A DNA stretch of 12,679 bases from Bacteroidales bacterium (lineage in GTDB: Bacteria > Bacteroidota > Bacteroidia > Bacteroidales > B18-G4), in contig JAGLEK010000155.1 of assembly GCA_023145125.1 (NCBI GenBank), positions 1-12,679 on the forward strand, read 5' to 3'. Under the pieces are notes generated by a model. That model saw nothing but the letters and a program-made list of their open reading frames with translations, was not told the origin of the DNA and did no database searches. The stretch's first letter is position 1. Each line of letters begins with the position of its first letter. The position numbers and the translations under genes were made by a program. Below are positions 6,300 through 12,679 of the stretch, piece after piece.

Positions 6300-8072
6300 A
6301 TGCCATTTTCTAGTTCACTAAATGATCAGGAAAGATCTGTTTTCAATACCTATATAAAAGAAATAAATTTTCCGCGCGGTGCCCGGATCCTCAGGCAGGG
6401 TGATCCCGGAGATGGTTGTTATATCATCGATAAGGGAAAGGTCCGCCTGGAGCTGGATACTACCGAAACCAATTCTGATTCTACCCTTGGATTCCTGGAG
6501 GAAGGGATGCTTCTCGGTGAGTTTTCCATACTGGACCAACTGCCGCGTTCATCTAGCGGATATGCAGAAACAGATGTTAGTACACGCTTTATTTCGACAC
6601 ATAACTTTAAGAACCTCTGCCGGGACCATCCTCAGGTAGGAGTGAAGATACTTACGGATTTCAGTCGTGAAATAGTTGGAAAGATCAGGGTCATGAACGA
6701 GCGCATGTCGGGCTTTCTGCATACCGACGATGTCGATCCTGATGTGGAAGAAATGATCCGGGATGCCGGCCAGGCCTTCAGGGATTTCATGGATTGGCCT
6801 GAAGATAAGGTGGATGCTGTGCTTAAAGAGATCGCGGAAACCATTGCCGGCAGGGCAGAAGCTTTTGCCATTGAAACAGTGGCGGAAACCGGAATGGGCG
6901 TGGTGGAGCATAAGATAATGAAGATTCAATTTGCTGCACTTGAAGTGTATAAAGAGATGACAGGCAAGCACACCCGTGGCCTGGATAGTATTGATCCTGA
7001 AATTAAGACGCAGGAGATTTCCAGTCCGGTTGGTGTGATATTTGGGCTGATCCCGGTAACAAACCCTGTTTCAACGATTGTTTTTAAGGTGCTTATTTCT
7101 TTAAAATCAAGGAATGCCATAATCCTTAGCTGCCATAGAAATGCGATGGGGGTTTGCAATACCGCCGGGGAGATAATACAGGGTATTTTAAAGAAGCATG
7201 GGGCACCTGTCAACCTGCTCCAATGGATCAAGGTGCGGGGCAGCAGGAAGAAGACCGCCATGTACATGACCCACCCGGATATTTCCTTAACATTAGCTAC
7301 CGGTGGCCCCAGCATGGTGAAGGCGGCATATAGTTCAGGAAATCCTGCTATCGGGGTAGGGATGGGTAATGCACCGGTACTGGTTTGCAGTGATGCAGAT
7401 CCTGACAAGGTTGCTGAAATGGCCATCGGCAGTAAAAGCTTCGATAACGGGATAATTTGTGGATCGGATAATAACCTCGTTGTTGTCAATTCTGTCAGGG
7501 AAGCATTTATTGCCGGACTGGAAAGGCATGGTGCCATCATACTCACACCGTCCGAAAAAACCAGGTTTATTGCTGCCACTTTTGATGCTGAATCAAATCA
7601 TATCAGCAAGGATAAGGTTGGACAGGATGCAATGAAGATCGCTGCCGAAGCGGCCATCGAACGGGATGGTGAATTCCGGCTGATAGTTGTGCCTGAAGAT
7701 AAAGATCATCTGGAAAGCCAGATGGCCAATGAGAAGCTTGCCCCGATACTTTCCCTGTTCACTGTTGATGATGAAGAGGAGGGAATGGCCTTGTGCAAAA
7801 GTATCATTAGCAAAGAAGGAACCGGTCACACTGCCATCATCCACACCCACGATAAAGATCGTATCCAGGCATTCGGCATGTCAATGCCTGCATCACGTAT
7901 CCTTGTAAATACACCGGGAACACAGGGCTGTATCGGGATCGGAAACGGATTGCTGCCTTCATTTACGCTGGGATGCGGGACCTATGCAGGTTGCTCTACA
8001 ACAGATAATGTGAGCTATCGTAATTTGCTGAACATTAAAAGAATAGCTTACCCTATCGAGGGTGATGTTTAA
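6300..8072 (+). CDS. Cyclic nucleotide-binding domain fused to CoA-acylating aldehyde dehydrogenase
   Basis: A 590-residue two-domain cytoplasmic protein. Residues about 8-135 form a CRP-like cyclic nucleotide-binding domain: the phosphate-binding cassette shows G73-E74 and R83-S84 in GEFSILDQLPRSSSGYAE, the Glu and Arg-Ser that hold the ribose and cyclic phosphate. No helix-turn-helix follows. From about 147 to the end it is an aldehyde dehydrogenase of the acylating AdhE-N/EutE/PduP/SauS type: PVGVIFGLIPVTNP at 243-256, HPDISLTLATGGPSMVKAAY at 325-344, FDNGIICGS with catalytic C387 at 381-389, and SFTLGCGTYAG at 554-564. Such enzymes interconvert an aldehyde + CoA + NAD+ with acyl-CoA + NADH; acetaldehyde is most likely, sulfoacetaldehyde or propionaldehyde possible. 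There is no C-terminal alcohol dehydrogenase, unlike AdhE. It probably has its own promoter after truA. Confidence 0.9.
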   Translation: MPFSSSLNDQERSVFNTYIKEINFPRGARILRQGDPGDGCYIIDKGKVRLELDTTETNSDSTLGFLEEGMLLGEFSILDQLPRSSSGYAETDVSTRFISTHNFKNLCRDHPQVGVKILTDFSREIVGKIRVMNERMSGFLHTDDVDPDVEEMIRDAGQAFRDFMDWPEDKVDAVLKEIAETIAGRAEAFAIETVAETGMGVVEHKIMKIQFAALEVYKEMTGKHTRGLDSIDPEIKTQEISSPVGVIFGLIPVTNPVSTIVFKVLISLKSRNAIILSCHRNAMGVCNTAGEIIQGILKKHGAPVNLLQWIKVRGSRKKTAMYMTHPDISLTLATGGPSMVKAAYSSGNPAIGVGMGNAPVLVCSDADPDKVAEMAIGSKSFDNGIICGSDNNLVVVNSVREAFIAGLERHGAIILTPSEKTRFIAATFDAESNHISKDKVGQDAMKIAAEAAIERDGEFRLIVVPEDKDHLESQMANEKLAPILSLFTVDDEEEGMALCKSIISKEGTGHTAIIHTHDKDRIQAFGMSMPASRILVNTPGTQGCIGIGNGLLPSFTLGCGTYAGCSTTDNVSYRNLLNIKRIAYPIEGDV

Positions 8073-8095
8073 GCATAACGGCCTGGCCATTCTTA

Positions 8096-11000
8096 TCAAT
8101 GGGCAACAATGATCTTTTTTACCTGAATGCCTGCTGAATTTCGTAAGGTACAGAAGTACATGCCCCTGGGATGTCCTGAAAGATCTGCAACAAAGATGCC
8201 TTTTTGAGCGATGGAAACATTATCTGAGTGGATCAGGGCTCCCCTGTAATCATATATTATCAGCTCGATGTTATCCGCTTCTTCAAAGGAATATGCGATG
8301 TTGAAAAGCCCTGTTGAGGGATTTGGATAAACCTCAAAGAATTCTTCTTTATGGGGCTGAGCAATATTTACGGCCAGGCCAACGGTAAAATCGATTTGTG
8401 TGAATTTTCCGAAATCCGGATCAAAATAGAAAAGTATTGTCCCATCGAAGTCTTTAAAAAAGATATACCCGCTTCCCTGACTGTTTGCCCAGAAAGATAT
8501 GCCATTATCACCGGAATCGTGCAGGATAAAGGTATAACAGCCATTGTCAAGGTAAACCGTATCCTCATAGGTCGTCTCATTTTCAAAGTCATCTCTGGTA
8601 AAGACTACATTTCCATCAGCATCCAGTATTTCATAATAATTCTGGTAGGCGACCTTATTGGTTTTAAGTTTAATAATAATCTCGTTAGGATATTCCGGTG
8701 TCAGCTCGAATTGCGTTTTCATGGTATTGTTGAATGCGTATTCATCACTGCCACCATTAGGATTGCTGACAGTTACCGTGAAGTTGTTATTTCCATTCTG
8801 CCATCCTGTCCAATCGATGGGATCGAGGCTGACGGTTTCTTTTTCAAGGAAAGCAAGCTGACCTTCCCACTGGAATGTTTGCATGATCCCGCTCTGTGGG
8901 CCATAGTCTATGCTCAGGCTTGTGAGTGTATCTGAGCCGGTATTCCGGATCACGATCTCAGGCCTGCCGCACATGGGGTTGAACCTTCCGTAAAACTTTC
9001 TGATGTTAGGTGTTATCACCTCGTCCACCGCAGCATCCAGGGTGAAGTTGGGAGCAGAATAACTTACAAAATATGATGAAACACTGTATCTCCCGTATTG
9101 ATCATAATCACAATTATAATCCAGCGTAACGGAATCTGACTGGATAAATGGTGTGATCTCCCGGTTTTGCTCTGTTACCCTGGCACCGGGGCACCAGCCG
9201 GCACGGTCGTAGATCCATGTGCCACCCTGTGGGTAGAGCGGGTTATCGGCACACTCATCAATGATTTCCCATTCGTAGCGCGTAATGCTGTCAACGTCGA
9301 TCCAGTGAGTTTTCTGGCAGAACTCTGCACAATTCGTTGCATTGTCGAATTCATGCCCGGAAGTGGTTACCTTCAAGCTGAACATATCAGCTTCCGGGTC
9401 AAGGTATACGGTCTTTGGCAGTACTTTTTCTTCGAAATTGCTGAGAGCCCAGTAACCATGCCACATTTTTTCGATGTTCAGCACATCGCGGGGCGGGATC
9501 CCCTCGATCATGTAGAACTTCAGGTCGAGTAATTCCTGGAAATTCCCGGCTGTGAGGTGGACAGTATCATGCAGGAACTGCTTGAAATCAGAAACATCAT
9601 ATACCCAGGTGAAACCCTCACCCAGGCTGAGGCCGTTGCCGTATGGCGTAATGAACCGTCCCAGTTCATATGCGTCAAGAACCTCATAAGGTACATAGTA
9701 GGGTGATTCGATCTTGTATATGATGTGATCCGGATCTACAAGCGTGGAGTCTGTGGCCTGTCCACCTTCATCGAAGACAAAATCATTATAGTAATGTGGC
9801 CATTTGTCCAGGGTGTCTGTTGCTTGTGTGGGATTATTGAAATCCTCAAATAATACTATCATCACCTGGTTATGTGGAAGTGTATCTACCCTTACAATAG
9901 AATCCAACTCCATGGGATCATAGTTGCCACTCTCAAAAATAATTATCGGACGAACATTCATCTGCTCGTAGTTCATCACCCTGTTCTTTCCTTTATAATC
10001 CATCCATTCCGGGTAACCATACAGCGGGGCTAATATTGCGTAGCTGCTATTGTCGACGGTTTCGTAGCCACTACTTTCGTTAAATTGGAAATATGCCAGC
10101 AGATTATTGAATGCCGGATGCGATGGGTCAAGGTCCTTATTCATCCATTCCTTGATGGTGGCCTGATCCAGGGCAGTATTAAAGATGCGTAGCTCATCGA
10201 GCATGCCCTCATAATTGCTTGCACCATTTCCATTGCTCCCGATTTTAAATTTTGTGATGCCGTCAAGGGGTTTGTTCTTCCCGGCACCGGTATGAAACGG
10301 AAAGCCATTTAAATAGATCCACATCTGCTGGGTAGTGATGTCTTTAGTGAAAGCCCAGTGATTCCAGCTACCCTTATAAGTATCGGGAGAAACGCCTTTA
10401 TATATCCTGTCGTAGGCTCCATCAGTGCCGCAATCCCAATATATGTTGCCGTTGCTCCATGGCAGGTGGATGTTCACTACCCTCTTGCCTTCTTCATTGA
10501 ATGCCTCAAGGGCCGAGTTGTTCACAGGTTGTTTCCAGTTACCATATGCCCAGAAGCTGATCGTGATAGCACTGTCGAGCATGCTGATCCCATCGACAGG
10601 AACTTCGATGAAATCCCCCTCGTGGAAATATAGGTTATGGTTGTTATCATGTGAAGATATGGCTGCTTTAAACCCCGATGGTGCGGCATCTAATTCAATC
10701 GGCAAGGTGTTTTCATCACCTACATAGCTTACATCTATAACTATATTTGAGCTGCCATCCCACTCAAAGGGAACTGAAAAGGGAATAGCTGTCCATCCTG
10801 TATTTCCAAAAACGAAATCCTTTTCAAATACTTTTAAAAGGCCGTCATTGATAAAGCCTCCCGGGTACAATGTGTCCTGATCCGAGGATGCCAGCCTGAC
10901 AGTAAATTTTCTGAGTACGCTGCCCGTTACAGTAACAGCAAGTTGTATTCCTGTAATATCTCCTTGTGCGAACCCGGCAGCGATAAGTTCATCGGCCCTG

Positions 11001-11497
11001 TATAAGTATTGCTGCCGGCCATTATCACTATTTTGAGGTTGGTTCAGGGAGCTTACCGTTACAGGCATTCCAATAGCAGCCGATGTAATTGGTGTTGTAC
11101 TATTGCTGTATTCCAGCCATGCGCGGTATTTCCAAGAAACATTATCCATATACATGAAGGAGTCGGGAGATGCACCCCCTGCAATGAAATTGGGATGATA
11201 GAAAAGGTTAGAATCGTAAGTGCCGGTATGATGATACAGGTAATTATGTGTTGTATAATCCCATTCGCCGCAGGCCGGACTCTGGGTCGGATCGCATTTA
11301 AGGGTATGGTACATGAGTATTTTAGAGAAGCGGATGGTGTCGGATGGAAACACATAAAAACCTTCCCTGGGGGCATTCCATCCGGGCTTAACAGGTGTGT
11401 TAAAGTCTATAGTCTGTACTACAATAGTATCTCCTTCATCAGCAAATGAGAATGCTGCGCAGAATACAAGAAACAAAAAACTGATCTTTTTAATCAT
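8096..11497 (-). CDS. Exported PNGase F-like amidase with inserted LamG domain and T9SS type A sorting domain
   Basis: A secreted 1133-residue protein starting with a signal peptide (about 1-19, cut near FSFA/DEG). Residues 25-90 and 600-815 together resemble peptide-N-glycosidase F, which removes N-glycans from Asn: CGEWD gives D80 (Asp60 of PNGase F), YELGRFITPY is at 610-619, NCAEFC gives E725 (Glu206), and RAGWCPG is at 765-771. All six disulfide cysteines have counterparts (C68/C76, C723/C727, C749/C769). About 510 residues are inserted at 91-605: a beta-sandwich region at about 140-265, then a LamG/concanavalin-like domain at about 285-495 (WNHWAFTKD, MWIYLNGFPFHTG, YEGMLDELRIFNTALD). 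After the enzyme part come a CARDB-like domain (about 840-930), another beta-rich domain, and a T9SS sorting domain (YPNPSTG at 1057-1063, GMYF at 1112-1115). Likely role is cell-surface or extracellular glycoprotein attack; activity is unproven because the Glu118 position is not clearly kept. Its start overlaps the DUF456 stop. Confidence 0.88.
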   Translation of the reverse strand: MIKKISFLFLVFCAAFSFADEGDTIVVQTIDFNTPVKPGWNAPREGFYVFPSDTIRFSKILMYHTLKCDPTQSPACGEWDYTTHNYLYHHTGTYDSNLFYHPNFIAGGASPDSFMYMDNVSWKYRAWLEYSNSTTPITSAAIGMPVTVSSLNQPQNSDNGRQQYLYRADELIAAGFAQGDITGIQLAVTVTGSVLRKFTVRLASSDQDTLYPGGFINDGLLKVFEKDFVFGNTGWTAIPFSVPFEWDGSSNIVIDVSYVGDENTLPIELDAAPSGFKAAISSHDNNHNLYFHEGDFIEVPVDGISMLDSAITISFWAYGNWKQPVNNSALEAFNEEGKRVVNIHLPWSNGNIYWDCGTDGAYDRIYKGVSPDTYKGSWNHWAFTKDITTQQMWIYLNGFPFHTGAGKNKPLDGITKFKIGSNGNGASNYEGMLDELRIFNTALDQATIKEWMNKDLDPSHPAFNNLLAYFQFNESSGYETVDNSSYAILAPLYGYPEWMDYKGKNRVMNYEQMNVRPIIIFESGNYDPMELDSIVRVDTLPHNQVMIVLFEDFNNPTQATDTLDKWPHYYNDFVFDEGGQATDSTLVDPDHIIYKIESPYYVPYEVLDAYELGRFITPYGNGLSLGEGFTWVYDVSDFKQFLHDTVHLTAGNFQELLDLKFYMIEGIPPRDVLNIEKMWHGYWALSNFEEKVLPKTVYLDPEADMFSLKVTTSGHEFDNATNCAEFCQKTHWIDVDSITRYEWEIIDECADNPLYPQGGTWIYDRAGWCPGARVTEQNREITPFIQSDSVTLDYNCDYDQYGRYSVSSYFVSYSAPNFTLDAAVDEVITPNIRKFYGRFNPMCGRPEIVIRNTGSDTLTSLSIDYGPQSGIMQTFQWEGQLAFLEKETVSLDPIDWTGWQNGNNNFTVTVSNPNGGSDEYAFNNTMKTQFELTPEYPNEIIIKLKTNKVAYQNYYEILDADGNVVFTRDDFENETTYEDTVYLDNGCYTFILHDSGDNGISFWANSQGSGYIFFKDFDGTILFYFDPDFGKFTQIDFTVGLAVNIAQPHKEEFFEVYPNPSTGLFNIAYSFEEADNIELIIYDYRGALIHSDNVSIAQKGIFVADLSGHPRGMYFCTLRNSAGIQVKKIIVAH

Positions 11498-12012
11498 ATC
11501 AATGGTTGTGAAAAAGCGTATTTAAAAAAGTAAAAAGCGCAAACACCCGAATAAACGAGCTTCAGAAAAGTGCCGGTAAGGAAGCCAATGAAGGATCCGA
11601 TGGCAGCAATGAATGCTTCTTTTGAATCACGGCCACCTGTGGCTTCGCCGATGTAGGCTCCTACAAAAGGGCCCAGTATGATGCCGAAAACTCCGAAAGG
11701 CCCAATTAGCACTATTGAAGGAAGGATGAAGATGCCAAAGATGAGTCCGATGGTACTACCCCACACCCCGCGCTTTGTTCCACCGAATTTTTTGGTCCCA
11801 TAGATAGGTACAATATAATCCAGGGCGGTGACCAGTACCATGATCCCGGCAAGTGTCCATATAGTATCAGAAGACATCCGGGGCGGATCCATAAACTGTA
11901 ACAGAATAAGAGAGATGAAGGCTACGGCCTGTCCCGGGAGGATAGGCAGGATGCAACCAACAAAGCCTACTACAAGCAGGATGATCCCCAGTACCAATAA
12001 TATAACATCCAT
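11494..12012 (-). CDS. DUF456 family membrane protein
   Basis: A 172-residue hydrophobic protein of the DUF456 family, function unknown. Four or more membrane segments are visible: about 3-25, 28-42, 50-70 and a long glycine-rich stretch at about 85-125 (GPFGVFGIILGPFVGAYIGE), then about 133-160. A short polar segment (TKKFGGTKRGVWG) lies between them, as is typical of the family. ATG at 12012 starts with MDVILLVLG, the usual N-terminus. The stop TGA overlaps the start of the PNGase F-like gene as ATGA, so the two are probably translationally coupled. Whether the membrane protein helps the exported enzyme is not known; the pairing may be only a shared transcript. Confidence 0.85.
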   Translation of the reverse strand: MDVILLVLGIILLVVGFVGCILPILPGQAVAFISLILLQFMDPPRMSSDTIWTLAGIMVLVTALDYIVPIYGTKKFGGTKRGVWGSTIGLIFGIFILPSIVLIGPFGVFGIILGPFVGAYIGEATGGRDSKEAFIAAIGSFIGFLTGTFLKLVYSGVCAFYFFKYAFSQPLI

Positions 12013-12056
12013 GATAATAATACTTTTATTAGCAACCCGACATAAATTTTTTTATG

Positions 12057-12064
12057 CAAATATA
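12057..12064 (-). promoter_or_regulatory. Bacteroidota -7 promoter box for the DUF456/PNGase F-like unit
   Basis: On the minus strand TATATTTG is an exact match to TAnnTTTG, 44 bases before the DUF456 ATG, leaving a leader of roughly 35-40 bases. No clear -33 TTG at the expected spacing, so the call rests on the -7 box and position. Confidence 0.5.
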
Positions 12065-12097
12065 CACAGATGCATGAAAAAATTTATACGAAGGCTC

Positions 12098-12130
12098 CCT
12101 CTGACCTATAAATTTAATTATTTTCAGAGG
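12098..12130. repeat. 7-bp inverted repeat upstream of the DUF456 promoter
   Basis: CCTCTGA (12098-12104) and TCAGAGG (12124-12130) are perfect inverted copies around a 19-base A/T-rich centre, about 35-65 bases upstream of the candidate -7 box. G/C-containing arms in an A/T-rich gap make an operator plausible. No T-tract follows on either strand, so a terminator of the sirtuin gene is less likely. Confidence 0.35.
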
Positions 12131-12253
12131 AAAATATGAATATATGATGATGGAAGGGATATTGGTAGGGATTATTTATTTGATCCGGTGATAATATGCT
12201 GGTTCGGGTGTCATATTCCCGGCAGCATGCTGGGAGGTTCATTTACAGATGGT
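12131..12253. other. Intergenic stretch downstream of the sirtuin gene
   Basis: Short gap after the sirtuin stop. It contains the 10-base palindrome CAGCATGCTG (12223-12232) inside a partly pairing context (TCCC ... GGGA), which might form a weak hairpin at the sirtuin mRNA end. No U-tract and no convincing gene were seen. Confidence 0.3.
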
Positions 12254-12679
12254 TTAAAGCTCCTTCCATATCATTTCCATGATCATGGTAGCTTTACCCG
12301 GGAGAAAGATATCTGTGATATTGGCAGTATAATTCGATTCTTCGATATTAACTTCAAGTATTAAAGCCCCGTTTTCTTTGGCCATATGCGGGATCTGGCT
12401 TGCCGGCATCACCTCGCCGGTGGTTCCGACCAAAATAAATACATCAGAATTTCTTGCTGCCTCGATGGATGCCTGGAAAGCATCTGCCGGGATCCCTTCA
12501 CCGAAAAAGATAAAATCGGGTTTTAAAAGGCCTCCGGTAGCGGGATGCATCGGTGGGATGGCATCCAGGTCAGCATAAGCTGCCGCAAGGGTTTCACCTG
12601 TCTTTGTACATATCAGGGTTTTAGAATTGCCATGAAACTCATGCACAAGCGTATTCCCTGCTTCCTGGTGCAGATTGTC
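12254..12679 (-). CDS. Sir2-family NAD-dependent protein deacylase, 5' partial, zinc site degenerate
   Basis: The C-terminal 141 residues of a sirtuin; the gene continues past the right edge, so the GTG at 12646 is not the start. The first visible codons read DNLHQEAGNTLVHEFHG, the canonical NAD/acyl-lysine site with the catalytic histidine in EFHG. Further on are FIFFGEGIP (usual VVxFGE), LVGTTGEVMPASQIP (usual GTSLxVxPAxxLP, NAD binding) and LEVNIEESNYT (usual INxxxT). The zinc module is broken: the first CxxC reads CTKT and the second pair (usual CPxCGG) reads HPATGG, so only one of four cysteines remains. The fold motifs look intact, which argues for a working but zinc-free variant rather than a pseudogene. 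The substrate cannot be read from sequence. Confidence 0.88.
   Translation of the reverse strand, partial: DNLHQEAGNTLVHEFHGNSKTLICTKTGETLAAAYADLDAIPPMHPATGGLLKPDFIFFGEGIPADAFQASIEAARNSDVFILVGTTGEVMPASQIPHMAKENGALILEVNIEESNYTANITDIFLPGKATMIMEMIWKEL

Noticed and set aside
6300..6740. Reading the N-terminal part of the fusion as a separate Crp/Fnr transcription factor
   Set aside because: There is no stop, no helix-turn-helix and no second start; the frame runs straight into the ALDH domain.
8073..8095. GGCC-T-GGCC in the 23-base gap between the convergent ALDH fusion and PNGase F-like genes, as a terminator
   Set aside because: The arms are only 4 bases with a 1-base spacer, too tight for a hairpin, and no T-tract follows.
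8351..8935. 194-codon frame on the plus strand opposite the exported protein gene
   Set aside because: Shadow of the 1133-residue gene, which has a signal peptide, conserved domains and a sorting domain; the opposite frame shows none.
12114..12242. 42-codon ATG frame on the minus strand below the sirtuin gene
   Set aside because: Composition is not protein-like (His/Phe/Asn-rich tail), it spans the inverted repeat, and no start signal is evident.

Overview
The window looks like a chromosomal segment of an anaerobic or facultative member of the Bacteroidota. The evidence is a secreted protein with a C-terminal type IX secretion (T9SS type A) sorting domain, and A/T-rich gene starts with TAnnTTTG-like promoter boxes and mostly no Shine-Dalgarno sequence. 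There are eleven genes I regard as real, two of them cut by the window edges, plus one doubtful coding-like fragment. No tRNA, rRNA, insertion sequence or CRISPR array was seen, and no gap without a gene exceeds about 240 bases.

Region 1 (1-4571, + strand) is a compact operon for a soluble NAD-linked bidirectional [NiFe] hydrogenase of the group 3d (Hox) type. It holds hoxF (5' end outside the window), hoxU, hoxY, hoxH and the maturation protease hoxW. HoxFU is the NADH/flavin/iron-sulfur diaphorase module, HoxYH is the hydrogenase module, and HoxW trims the C-terminus of HoxH after nickel insertion. A convergent gene (4700-5413, - strand) encodes a histidine-rich UreH/HupE/NicO-type membrane protein, a plausible nickel permease supplying this enzyme. 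Just past it lies an odd coding-looking stretch in another frame.

Region 2 (5468-8072, + strand) holds truA (tRNA pseudouridine synthase) and then an unusual fusion. An N-terminal cyclic-nucleotide-binding domain without a DNA-binding helix-turn-helix is joined to a complete CoA-acylating aldehyde dehydrogenase of the AdhE-N/EutE/SauS type. It could couple an NADH-consuming or NADH-producing aldehyde/acyl-CoA step to a nucleotide second messenger. The hydrogenase next door would be one outlet for the same NADH pool, but that functional link is inference.

Region 3 (8096-12679, - strand) holds a sirtuin cut by the right edge and lacking the usual zinc cysteines. It is followed by a two-gene unit with a good Bacteroidota -7 box. 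The first gene is a DUF456 membrane protein, and its stop overlaps (ATGA) the start of an 1133-residue exported protein. That protein is a PNGase F-like amidase whose N-terminal domain is interrupted by about 510 residues including a LamG domain, and it ends in a T9SS sorting domain.

The most noteworthy items are the cNMP-binding/acylating-ALDH fusion, the PNGase F fold split by a LamG-containing insert, the sirtuin without a zinc site, and the hidden coding-like frame beyond a T7 tract at the end of the nickel transporter gene.
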